NCBI GenBank assembly: GCA_947630815.1
Contig: CANRJD010000013.1
Location: 1 to 35,101 of the forward strand
Length of the DNA: 35,101 nucleotides
Reading direction: 5' to 3'
Source of the DNA: an uncultured Akkermansia sp.
Lineage (GTDB): Bacteria; Verrucomicrobiota; Verrucomicrobiia; Verrucomicrobiales; Akkermansiaceae
Every line of letters begins with the position of its first letter. Position 1 is the stretch's first letter. The notes beneath the pieces were generated by a model. That model ran no database searches and had not been told where the DNA came from. It was given only the letters and a program-made list of their open reading frames with translations. Both the position numbers and the translations under genes were made by a program. Below, piece after piece: positions 16,401 through 23,035 of this stretch.

Positions 16401-16586
16401 ACCTACAGAATCCGCCACAGACTGGGCATCTGCACCGGGGAACATCGTTTGCAGCTGGATAATACGCGGCGTTATCTCCGGGTACTGTGAAATGGGCAAG
16501 TTCAAGTAGCACACGATACCCAGCAGCGTGGTGACCACAGCTATCACCGTGGCAATCACAGGGTGTTTGATAAAATAGGCGCTCAT
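13404..16586 (-). CDS. RND multidrug efflux pump, inner-membrane transporter (HAE1/AcrB type)
   Basis: The 1060-residue protein is a full-length AcrB/MexB homologue that exchanges protons for drugs or other amphiphiles. Twelve membrane segments and two large periplasmic loops are apparent. The proton-relay pair D407/D408 sits in GLVVDDAIVVVE at the same numbering as AcrB, and the relay Lys is in GLAAKNAILIVEFA in the second half. The N-terminus MSAYFIKHPVIATVI and FPGADAQSV are typical of HAE1 pumps. It lies between the adaptor (6-base gap) and the outer-membrane channel (start near or overlapping its stop). The substrate cannot be read from the sequence. Confidence 0.96.
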   Translation of the reverse strand: MSAYFIKHPVIATVIAVVTTLLGIVCYLNLPISQYPEITPRIIQLQTMFPGADAQSVADSVGTPLERQVNGVQHMDYMTSVSSNNGVYNLMVVFEPDSDTDLDQMLVNMRYGQAQSQMPSEVMNSGVTIRQQPGLPLMLYGLTSPDGSYNSVDLANYAQVKLVDEIKRVEGVGEVAVYGAGRYAIRIWLDTVKMSHFNISLDEVRAAISKQNMTNPGGKIGADPVPDGQEKTITVRTQGRLTDPRQFEEIIVRQQADQIVYLKDISTIELGSENYSATGRRNGQVAASVVIFQSPGSNAIDTVDRVTKLLEKKTATMPQGISGSVALDTTTSVRYSISEIRHTFIEAIILVALVVYIFLQNWRATLIPLIAVPVSLISTFCVFPLLGFTLNTISLLGMVLAIGLVVDDAIVVVEAVQHHIDKGLKPRVAAFAAMQEVSGPVIAIALVLAAVFLPSLMLRGITGTLFKQFAITIAISMLISAFNALTLSPALCALLLKPSSQNKSIFAPLHRLFNKCYNGTANIYTRICGGLARKLIISMPLLVLFWVAIKPVADRVPGAFLPDEDQGFLMAALVMKPETSLQVAMEQDKKLEAALYDPSVVKNLTSVVGINILNMVQTPGACIAFVELKDWSERPETAQQIQQRLMAKVQQAGLDGTAMVLVPPAIPGVGTANGVAMVLTDLEGQGVPFLYERVKAFEQAARQRPEVGMCMDMMMADTPQKYLELDREKCQYYKVDISAANGVLAAYYGSSFVNFFNAFGQQWQVYIQAQGADRTSLDQMDGFFVTNAEGKRVPLSVLVNVKDIAETEFVMHHQGYNAAKINVMPKPGYSTQQLMDAMEQVYAQTMDPSKVGFDYQDMSFQENKVRNSTGLGTIFIMSGLFAFLILVALYEKWPLPISVFMTVPIAVLGAYAGLWFWGLELNLYAQVGLVMLVGLAAKNAILIVEFANLEMERGKTLMESTLAAARLRLRPILMTSLAFILGCIPLILSSGSGALARNSIGVVVVIGMTVATLVGIFLIPCSYVFVMRLFRLKFKLHELKEDPDEVEAREYLAAHGNDED

Positions 16587-16592
16587 GGCTGT

Positions 16593-17957
16593 TTATTGCT
16601 TGGCGGTAACAGAAGGAGTAGTGGACATGGGGTGCGTGTAAATAAAGGGGCGCGGATTCACGGTTCCAAAGCCTTCCTTCGCACCCGCCGCACGCATCCC
16701 CATATTGGCCTGCGCGTAGAGGGCAGCCATCTGTCCGCCCTCCACGATGACTTGCACGTCCTTCGGATTGTCAAATCCGAGCTCCTTGAGACTTTCTTCC
16801 AGCGGTTTTACCCGACCCGTGATGATCTGCATGAGCATGGGAACCGTCTTCCCATCGCCATTGGGCATTTCAAGAGTCACCTCCTCACCACCTATAACAT
16901 CAATGCCGTACGGTGTATTGTCCTTGCCCACCACGTAAATGAAGCGGTGGTTCATGGAAGAAACAAGCGCACGACTGGGCACCAGCAAAGCATTCTTCTC
17001 CACTCCGGTTTTTGCCTTCACCCGCACGGCCGCTCCACTACGCAGTTTCAGATCCGGGTTTGGGATATGTCCTACAAAGTTCACGGTGCCGGTGGAGCTG
17101 TTTACGTAACTGTCTACAGCCACCACTTCGCCCTCACGGTTATACACTGTACCATCCTCCAACACCACCCGGAAATTTTTCACCGGCGATATCATCCCTT
17201 CATCCGGATTGTAGGTGGGTGCCAGCAATTTGGCAAGTATTTGTTTACCCGGCACAACGAAGTCCACACGTATGGGATCAATGGAAGACATGGTGGTGAG
17301 TGTCTCTCCACCGGCGACGATCAGATCACCCATACTCACATTGGCCTTGGAAGCGACTCCGGTGAACGGGGCTCGAATCGTGCAACGCTTCAAGTTGATG
17401 CGCGCAATTTCCTGCTGAGCTATAGCTTGCTGCTCAGCAGCTTTCGCCAATGCTAGTGCTGCCTGGGTACGGCGGCGCGCGTGCAAAGCATCCGTGTAGC
17501 TTTTCTCGGAGATTGAGCCACTGCCCACTAGCTTACTATAACGCTCTACGTCCTTCGCCGCCTGGTCATCCGCAGCCAATGCCTGCTCCACACTCGCCTT
17601 GGATACTGCCACAGCAGCATCCGCCTGCGACAACGCTGCCTCGTAACTTTCCGGGTCAATCTCAAAAAGCACCTCACCCTCCTTGCACAATGTACCATCC
17701 CAGTACACCTGTTTGAGCAACTTCCCTGTCACCTCAGGTTTGATATTCGCCTCCTGCACACCGCGTAAGTGCCCGAACCACGTGCTCTCTATATCCACGT
17801 CCTGCTGCTGCAAGTTCATGACACTCACGGAGAGAGGCGCCATTTGACGAGCGGCCGCATTTCCGGCGCCCTGCATCTTTTGGTCTTTGCATGCGCTGAG
17901 TCCGGCGCATGCCAAACCCAAAACCGCCATTCCTATCATTACTTTCTGTGTTCTCAT
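16593..17957 (-). CDS. RND efflux periplasmic adaptor, membrane fusion lipoprotein (AcrA/MexA type)
   Basis: The adaptor joins pump and outer-membrane channel. The start at ATG 17957 gives a classic lipoprotein signal, MRTQKVMIGMAVLGLACAGLSAC, with lipobox LSAC. An upstream in-frame start (18002) would overlap the MarR gene and spoil the signal. After it come a barrel/lipoyl half-motif (GHLRGVQEANIKPEVTG), an Ala-rich helical hairpin (about residues 110-190), the second lipoyl half (RAPFTGVASKANVSMGDLI) and the beta-barrel and membrane-proximal domains. The C-terminal extension ending in VTAKQ is polar and probably disordered. It is the second gene of the operon, seven bases after the MarR stop. 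Confidence 0.94.
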   Translation of the reverse strand: MRTQKVMIGMAVLGLACAGLSACKDQKMQGAGNAAARQMAPLSVSVMNLQQQDVDIESTWFGHLRGVQEANIKPEVTGKLLKQVYWDGTLCKEGEVLFEIDPESYEAALSQADAAVAVSKASVEQALAADDQAAKDVERYSKLVGSGSISEKSYTDALHARRRTQAALALAKAAEQQAIAQQEIARINLKRCTIRAPFTGVASKANVSMGDLIVAGGETLTTMSSIDPIRVDFVVPGKQILAKLLAPTYNPDEGMISPVKNFRVVLEDGTVYNREGEVVAVDSYVNSSTGTVNFVGHIPNPDLKLRSGAAVRVKAKTGVEKNALLVPSRALVSSMNHRFIYVVGKDNTPYGIDVIGGEEVTLEMPNGDGKTVPMLMQIITGRVKPLEESLKELGFDNPKDVQVIVEGGQMAALYAQANMGMRAAGAKEGFGTVNPRPFIYTHPMSTTPSVTAKQ

Positions 17958-17964
17958 GGTCGTT

Positions 17965-18393
17965 TTATGAAATGTTCGCGTACATTTTTTCCAAACAGGC
18001 ACTCAGCTTTTCCAGCTCTGCCTCACTCAGCCCGTTGAGCACCTGCTCATCCAGTTCTTGCAACAACGCTTGCACCCGCTGCTTGTCGCGTTTTACCGCA
18101 TCCGTCAGATATACGTTCTTCACACGCCCGTCGTGGCTATCAAACGCTGTCCGCACGTACCCCTTTGCCTCCAGCCGTTCCAATATTCCCTTCATCGTCG
18201 CGTGACTTATGCCCATGTACCTCTCCAGCTCTCCTTGCGTCACCGGACGTCCCTTTTGTCTCTCCATATACATGAGCGCTCGCCCCTGCGCAGCCGTCAC
18301 GGGACACTCAGCCCGCGCCATGTACAGCGTTGCTGCGCGATCCACAATCATCTTCATGATGAATAAGATACTGTGCGGTTCTTCGTCCCTCAT
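17965..18393 (-). CDS. MarR-family transcriptional regulator
   Basis: The 142-residue protein has the MarR winged-helix fold: an N-terminal dimerisation helix, TAAQGRALMYMERQKG leading into the helix-turn-helix GRPVTQGELERYMGISHATMKGILERLEAKG (about residues 48-80), and the wing with DSHDGRVKNVYLTD. MarR proteins usually repress their own operon and release DNA when they bind phenolic or drug-like ligands. It is the first gene of the efflux operon, so it very probably controls the pump. ATG 18393 is used; a TTG at 18396 is one codon earlier. A promoter and a palindromic site lie just upstream. Confidence 0.92.
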   Translation of the reverse strand: MRDEEPHSILFIMKMIVDRAATLYMARAECPVTAAQGRALMYMERQKGRPVTQGELERYMGISHATMKGILERLEAKGYVRTAFDSHDGRVKNVYLTDAVKRDKQRVQALLQELDEQVLNGLSEAELEKLSACLEKMYANIS

Positions 18394-18403
18394 CAAATAG
18401 GAA

Positions 18404-18453
18404 GTATGCTACATATTTCGGTGAGAGCATACTCTTCTCGAGCGGAAAGTCAA
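18404..18453 (-). promoter_or_regulatory. Promoter and candidate MarR operator of the efflux operon
   Basis: On the minus strand TTGACT (18453-18448) and TATGCT (18431-18426), 16 bases apart, form a promoter with a start near 18419. A perfect inverted repeat, GTATGCT (18404-18410) with AGCATAC (18426-18432), has its distal arm exactly on the -10 element and its proximal arm between the transcript start and the ATG. The arm centres are 22 bases apart, about two helical turns, suiting a dimeric repressor such as the MarR protein encoded next. From here to the ankyrin stop at 18639 no gene is seen. Confidence 0.6.
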
Positions 18454-18638
18454 GCGCAAACGTAGAAAAAATTTGCAGAATGCGCATTGCCTCAAAAATG
18501 AAGGGTTCATATCAAAAATATGTCCCTCAAAATGAGCAAACAAACGAGGATAGAGTTACCTTCTGCAGATTGTCATTCGACTGTTGAGCAGCATGAAACC
18601 GCTGGGGTGCTACGTGGAAACGAAAGGCTGCCTCCTCC

Positions 18639-21071
18639 TCACTCCTTCGCGCCGTGCTCTTGGAGAAGTTGGATGACATTATTCCCCAGCTTTTGCTCTT
18701 TTGCGAGCTGCAAGATGGTTTTGCCGGCTTTGTTCTTGCTGTTCAAGTCAACTCCGGCTTTAATAAGGGCGGGCAGCGCGCCGGTGATCCTCCACGCTTC
18801 TTTTGTAGAGCAAACAAGGCTGGCGAGGAGGGAGTTGCCGTTTTCGTCAGTCTCGTTCGGATTCTCGCCTGTTTTGAAAAACGCACGAAAAGCTCCGGTG
18901 TTGCTGGATAATACGTCGTCACTGTGGTCTTTTTTTGCCCACGCCATCAGCTCCGGTTTGTAACCGTGCTTCTTGAGGATTTGGATGATGTCAACGTAGT
19001 CCTCGTCGAGTCTGGCGTTATCACCGAGGAGGCGGTCGGTCATGTCTTTTGGGATGCTGGCCCCGAGCTTGAGCAGCGGCTCGATTTTCTCCGGATCCAC
19101 GACCTGGAGTTCTCCGGGGTCGATTCCCTTTTCCTTGAGCAGCTTGACGACCTCCACCGCACCTTCCTTCATAGCGAGGCTCATGGCTGATCTTTCTTCA
19201 TCTTTCTCCCCACATTTCACGGTCGGGTCCACTCCGGCATCCAGAAGCCGCTTAGCGATCTTGGGTCCACAAATGCCGTTGACCATGAGAGAAGTCCATC
19301 CGGTGGTCCATTTCTGTTTACTTTTTGCCAGAGGGTCGGCGCCGACATCGAGCAGCATGAGGGCGAGCTTCTCCCGTCCGGCGGGGGATATCTCTTGCCT
19401 TAGTTCCTCAGCAAGGATGTCTTTGGGCACGTCCGCCCCCGCTTTGAGCAACAGCTCCACCATGTGCAGGATGTCCGCCTCGCTTTTCTCACTGACGCGG
19501 TGAGTGAAATCGTCGTCAAAATGTGCTCTAAGTCCGCCGCAAGCGGCATAGTAAATGACGCCATTCCCCGCAGAATCTTTGGCGTGCACATCGGCTCCGG
19601 CGTCCAGCAGCCGTTTCACGATCTCGGTGCGATGTGTAGTATTTTCCCTCGTCACGGAATTAGCGGCTGCCATCAGAGGAGTCATGCCGTAGGGTTCTTT
19701 TTGATCGTCTTTTGCTTTTTTGCCCGGCGCGTTGGGGTTAGCTCCATGGGCAAGGAGCAGTTGCACATCGCTTAGATTAGCCGCGTCAGCTGCTTTGTGA
19801 AGGAGCGTTGCATTAACTTGGTATTGCAGTATTGTGGCGTAGTATGAACTCACCTTCACAGGCAATGTGTTCACATCAGCCTTAGCTCCGGCGTCAATGA
19901 GAGCGAAGATAAAGCTCGCGCTTTTGCAGTCACCCCGCTCCATGACATTTTCCAGCGTTTTGTTCGGATCATGGAGCGTTGCACCCGCCTTGAGGAGTGT
20001 TCGCAGCATGGCCCCGTCTCCCTTGTTGATGACTTCCCCCATGAGCTTTTCGTTCTTGGCGTCCAGTCCGGCGTCCAAGAGAGCTTGCAGCATTTTCGCA
20101 TCGGAGATGGAGGAAAATATATCCGGATTTTGGAGCAGAGACGGATCCTGTTTCAGGAGCGCAAGCACGGTCTCTTTTTGCTTCAGTTGAAGCGCGATCT
20201 TTATTTGCAGCACGGAATCGACAATGTCCGTCTTCACCCCGAGCGCGCGGAGGAGTTGCAGCGGGTCCGCTTTCACGCTGGAGAGGTCCTCCGGGAAAGA
20301 GAACTTACGCGCGCCGATACGGTAAAGCAGGGCCGGTTTCATGGGGTCATCCATATTCCAACCCATATTCCATTCCTCATTTTTCAGCTTGCTGAGGTCC
20401 TCTGCCTTTGCCCCACGCAGTTCAAAAACCCCATTCGCCCCTGAAGAGATTTCTCCCGGAAAGTTCATCATTTCATAGGTGTACATATCGTACATATCCC
20501 GCACTTCCTGCCGGCTCACAGGCTGCTTTTCCTTCTCGAGCGCCATCAGAAAATCGGCCATGTCCCCATGAGCCACGCTGCCCGCCGTCTTCCCTTTTTT
20601 GCTCTTGATAGCGGCATCCGCGCCTTTTGCCACGAGCCAACAAACGGCGAGACGGTTATTCTGCGCGGCGGCGTGCATGAGTGCGGTTTGGCCGAGCTTG
20701 TCCACAGCGTTGATGTCGCCACCTTTTTCAATCGCCTTGAGCTTTTGGAGCAGGGCAGCGGCCTTCTTCTGCTCTTTGCTGAGCTTGGCGTCCTTCGCCT
20801 GCTTCCCCGTGCCTGCCGGGAAGAGCAGCTCTACTCCCTGCTGGGGTAGAATGGTCGCCGCTTCCTTTTCCTGACCGCTCGCTATGCCTAGACTTATCAG
20901 CATAACGGCGAATAGACATACGATAAAACGCTTATAATAACCTAATAACGGATATGGGGGGGGGTAGCGGGGGAATTCATTGCGACGTTTTGCGTTAGAA
21001 CCAGTGGCAATCTTATCATATGCACCGGGCGAGGCAAGAAAAAACAACAAAAAATTGAACAAAAAAATCAT
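18639..21071 (-). CDS. Exported ankyrin-repeat protein
   Basis: A long ankyrin-repeat protein (810 residues from ATG 21071; the same frame opens at TTG 21125). Repeats such as GQTALMHAAAQNNRLAVCWLVAKGADAA, LLHKAADAANLSDVQLLLAHGANPN and GNGVIYYAACGGL recur through the protein and presumably bind other proteins; no enzyme domain is seen. A good export signal, FIVCLFAVMLISLGIASG before Gln, lies about 50 residues inside this start, behind Pro-rich codons made by a run of nine C (20956-20964). In the sequenced frame no good ATG directly precedes that signal: the well-placed ATG at 20980 is one base out of frame and would join it if the run had ten C. The true start is therefore unsure, and a sequencing error or phase variation is possible. 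It is a single gene on its own. Confidence 0.8.
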   Translation of the reverse strand: MIFLFNFLLFFLASPGAYDKIATGSNAKRRNEFPRYPPPYPLLGYYKRFIVCLFAVMLISLGIASGQEKEAATILPQQGVELLFPAGTGKQAKDAKLSKEQKKAAALLQKLKAIEKGGDINAVDKLGQTALMHAAAQNNRLAVCWLVAKGADAAIKSKKGKTAGSVAHGDMADFLMALEKEKQPVSRQEVRDMYDMYTYEMMNFPGEISSGANGVFELRGAKAEDLSKLKNEEWNMGWNMDDPMKPALLYRIGARKFSFPEDLSSVKADPLQLLRALGVKTDIVDSVLQIKIALQLKQKETVLALLKQDPSLLQNPDIFSSISDAKMLQALLDAGLDAKNEKLMGEVINKGDGAMLRTLLKAGATLHDPNKTLENVMERGDCKSASFIFALIDAGAKADVNTLPVKVSSYYATILQYQVNATLLHKAADAANLSDVQLLLAHGANPNAPGKKAKDDQKEPYGMTPLMAAANSVTRENTTHRTEIVKRLLDAGADVHAKDSAGNGVIYYAACGGLRAHFDDDFTHRVSEKSEADILHMVELLLKAGADVPKDILAEELRQEISPAGREKLALMLLDVGADPLAKSKQKWTTGWTSLMVNGICGPKIAKRLLDAGVDPTVKCGEKDEERSAMSLAMKEGAVEVVKLLKEKGIDPGELQVVDPEKIEPLLKLGASIPKDMTDRLLGDNARLDEDYVDIIQILKKHGYKPELMAWAKKDHSDDVLSSNTGAFRAFFKTGENPNETDENGNSLLASLVCSTKEAWRITGALPALIKAGVDLNSKNKAGKTILQLAKEQKLGNNVIQLLQEHGAKE
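20956..20964 (-). repeat. Nine-base C homopolymer at the 5' end of the ankyrin gene
   Basis: Nine C in a row on the coding (minus) strand, between ATG 20980 and the signal peptide. With nine C, reading from ATG 20980 meets TAG after 12 codons. With ten C it continues into the signal peptide and the ankyrin repeats. Such tracts are prone to slipped-strand length change. Confidence 0.6.
21010..21037 (-). promoter_or_regulatory. Candidate promoter of the ankyrin gene
   Basis: On the minus strand TTGCCT (21037-21032) and TAAGAT (21015-21010) are 16 bases apart. Transcription would start near 21003, which lies downstream of the in-frame ATG 21071 and just upstream of the out-of-frame ATG 20980. 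This favours 20980 as the natural start. The match to the consensus is moderate. Confidence 0.35.
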
Positions 21072-21096
21072 CGAAAACAGGTACCAACGCCTTGCC

Positions 21097-21147
21097 TCAA
21101 AAAAACACGTTTGCCCTACCTCCAAGCGGGAAATAGGGCAAACGCAT
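21097..21147 (-). terminator. Intrinsic terminator or attenuator upstream of the ankyrin gene
   Basis: CGTTTGCCCTA and TAGGGCAAACG form a perfect 11-pair stem with a loop of about 14 bases. On the minus strand it is followed by TGTTTTTTT. No minus-strand gene ends here (the gene to the right is on the plus strand), so it stops either an unrecognised RNA or a leader of the ankyrin transcript. Its outer arm shares AATGCGTTTGCCCT with the dispersed repeat at 21361-21375. Confidence 0.6.
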
Positions 21148-21247
21148 TTAAGAGAAGTTAACCAACAGAGAAAATACTCTTATTGACTGATATCACTGTT
21201 TATACGTATCAAAAAAAAATCTGCCCGACGCGCACGTTATCAATAAA

Positions 21248-21376
21248 TCGTACATAGGCGCCTCCGCTTTTCCTCGCCTGCTTTGCCAAATTCGCGCGCA
21301 AGCGCGGGAATTTCCCAAATCGTACATCGTCCGTCGTACATCGTACATAGCAACCGCATTTTCTAATGCGTTTGCC
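21248..21376 (+). repeat. TCGTACAT direct repeats and dispersed palindrome, copy B
   Basis: TCGTACAT occurs at 21248, 21320, 21334 and 21341, and the stretch ends in the palindrome GCAACCGCATT-TTCT-AATGCGTTTGC (about 21350-21375). Copy A at 9893-9937 also has TCGTACAT followed by the same core. Both end about 60 bases before a plus-strand start codon. Apart from this and the terminator, 21072-21434 holds no visible gene. Confidence 0.5.
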
Positions 21377-21434
21377 CTGGCTTTGGGGAAGAGAAAACTT
21401 GCATGGGACGCGAGATATTGGCATAATTGCAGGT

Positions 21435-22202
21435 ATGAAAGGATGGATAAGATTGCTTGCGATGGGAATATGGGGCATGATGCAAGTCATCGTGCCTCAG
21501 GCGTTTGGCGATGTGTACACAGACATTGGACGACGGGTGTGGATGAACGAGTGTGCGGGGAGTACAAAGGGACTTGTGTCGTGGAATGCCGGGGAGAAAT
21601 TTCCCTCGATGGGCATAGGGCACTTCATCTGGTATCCTGCCGGGGTACGTGAAGCCTTCGATGAAAGCTTTCCGAAGTTTGTGGCTTATGCGCAAGCGCG
21701 TGGGGTGACGATTCCAGCATATTTTCGCGGAGCAGCGCCATGGCCAACTCGTGCTTCTTTTGAATCGGATCGCAGTGGGTTAGCCAATCAGATGCGCAAC
21801 TGGTTGGCAGCTCATTTGGAGCTACAAACACAATTTCTTGTTGCACGTTCGCGCGCCTCGCTGGGCTCAATACTACGTGCCACGAGGAATCCGCAGGCTG
21901 TGCAGGCGCGCTACGATGCACTCTCCCGCACATCACAGGGGCTGTATTGCCTAGTGGATTACGTCAATTTTAAAGGTGAGGGCACCAACCCCGGCGAACG
22001 ATATGCAGGTCAGGGCTGGGGCCTGCTGCAGGTACTGGAAGAGATGAGGACAGTTACCCCCCAAACTGCACCGTCTGAGTTCTCACGTGCAGCAGAGGTA
22101 GTAATGCGTCGTCGCGTCAAAAACTCACCACCAGCCCGAGGAGAACAGCGATGGCTGGCAGGTTGGGTGAACAGGTGCAGAACCTACCGAGGATCCCGGT
22201 AG
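21435..22202 (+). CDS. Secreted lysozyme-like protein of unknown specificity
   Basis: The 255-residue protein (ATG 21435, AGG close upstream) starts with a signal peptide (KGWIRLLAMGIWGMM... to about AFG-D). The mature N-terminus carries RRVWMNECAGSTKGLVSWN followed by GEKFPSMGIGHFIWYP. Arrangements of a lone Glu (E39, in NECAG) before a GxGHF-type strand are seen in lysozyme-like and transglycosylase-like folds and in a family of uncharacterised bacterial proteins with this same block, so cleavage of peptidoglycan or another glycan is a reasonable guess but not shown. An upstream in-frame ATG at 21366 would place residues before the signal peptide and overlaps the repeat. Its stop is eight bases from the convergent RDD gene. 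Confidence 0.7.
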   Translation: MKGWIRLLAMGIWGMMQVIVPQAFGDVYTDIGRRVWMNECAGSTKGLVSWNAGEKFPSMGIGHFIWYPAGVREAFDESFPKFVAYAQARGVTIPAYFRGAAPWPTRASFESDRSGLANQMRNWLAAHLELQTQFLVARSRASLGSILRATRNPQAVQARYDALSRTSQGLYCLVDYVNFKGEGTNPGERYAGQGWGLLQVLEEMRTVTPQTAPSEFSRAAEVVMRRRVKNSPPARGEQRWLAGWVNRCRTYRGSR

Positions 22203-22208
22203 TCCTCG
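22184..22208. terminator. Overlapping hairpins between convergent genes
   Basis: CTACCG (22184-22189) pairs with CGGTAG (22197-22202), and alternatively CGAGGA (22188-22193) pairs with TCCTCG (22203-22208). They lie at the junction of two convergent stops and could act as a bidirectional terminator, though there is no T-tract. Confidence 0.3.
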
Positions 22209-22210
22209 TA

Positions 22211-23035
22211 TCAATTGCCCATTAACCGCTGGATAAACTCGGCGGCTTGTGGATTTTGTTCCTGCATGAGCTGAATCATGTCAGGCAGCCAAGGGAATAC
22301 AAAATACGAACACAGGTGCATGCAGAGCAGAATAAAAGGGATCATGAAAACGACCGTGGCCAGACCGGCGGTGGGCAAAGCCACGGGAATGACTCCGCTG
22401 AGCGTATCCCAACGCGCCAATCCACGACGTCTCACGTTGATGTACGAGAAAAAGCACATGATAGGCATAAACAACGGTAGCATGCACCCCATACCAAACA
22501 CAAACACGCACAAACTGCGTCCAAGCATTGTCAAATAACCCGCCCCGCCCGCGCAGGTCACTCTGATACCCACCCATCTCTTGCCAGGTGTAGTTCGCCA
22601 AATGCGCAACAGCAAGGCCTCCAGCACCGGCATACCCACCCAAAATAGGGGATGTCCCGGCAGCAGATATGGATGAAATGGCAATCCGAGCGCATACGCC
22701 ACTCCGAGCACCATAGTCGCGTAAATCGTGCAATCCATCACCCTCGCAGCAAAACGAGCCATCGGTGTAGGCAAGCGGACAGGCTGCACGGGTAGCGAAG
22801 CCTCGTGGAGTTTCGGTTTGGGCTGCGGCGGTTCCTCTTCCGTCTTCGTTGGAGGAGTACTAAGCTCAGCAAAGTCAGCCAACGCAGGCAAGCAGCGCAG
22901 AGGTAACCACTCTTGGCAGCCACTGTGCCAGCCAAGAGTATCCCAAGTGAGTTCGCCGAGGTGAAGTTTGGAGAGGACATCGGGCACGGTGGCAGGGCCA
23001 CAGCGTCGCTGATTTTCTAGCCAATAAATATACAT
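22211..23035 (-). CDS. RDD-family membrane protein with N-terminal GYF-like domain
   Basis: The 274-residue protein begins with a GYF_2-type domain (about residues 1-58: YIYWLENQRRCGPATVPDV... GWHSGCQEWLPL), which in other proteins binds Pro-rich partners. After a Pro/Glu linker (60-85) comes an RDD domain: RFAARVMDCTIYA (the R..D motif), then several membrane helices with TPGKRWVGIRV. The function of RDD proteins is poorly known; some act as ion/H+ antiporters. The ATG overlaps the stop of the permease gene by one base (TGATG), so the two are translationally coupled. Confidence 0.82.
   Translation of the reverse strand: MYIYWLENQRRCGPATVPDVLSKLHLGELTWDTLGWHSGCQEWLPLRCLPALADFAELSTPPTKTEEEPPQPKPKLHEASLPVQPVRLPTPMARFAARVMDCTIYATMVLGVAYALGLPFHPYLLPGHPLFWVGMPVLEALLLRIWRTTPGKRWVGIRVTCAGGAGYLTMLGRSLCVFVFGMGCMLPLFMPIMCFFSYINVRRRGLARWDTLSGVIPVALPTAGLATVVFMIPFILLCMHLCSYFVFPWLPDMIQLMQEQNPQAAEFIQRLMGN

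Noticed and set aside
16563..17456. Plus-strand open frame of 297 codons in the adaptor gene
   Set aside because: It is rich in His and Arg as expected for an antisense frame, and the adaptor on the other strand is unambiguous.
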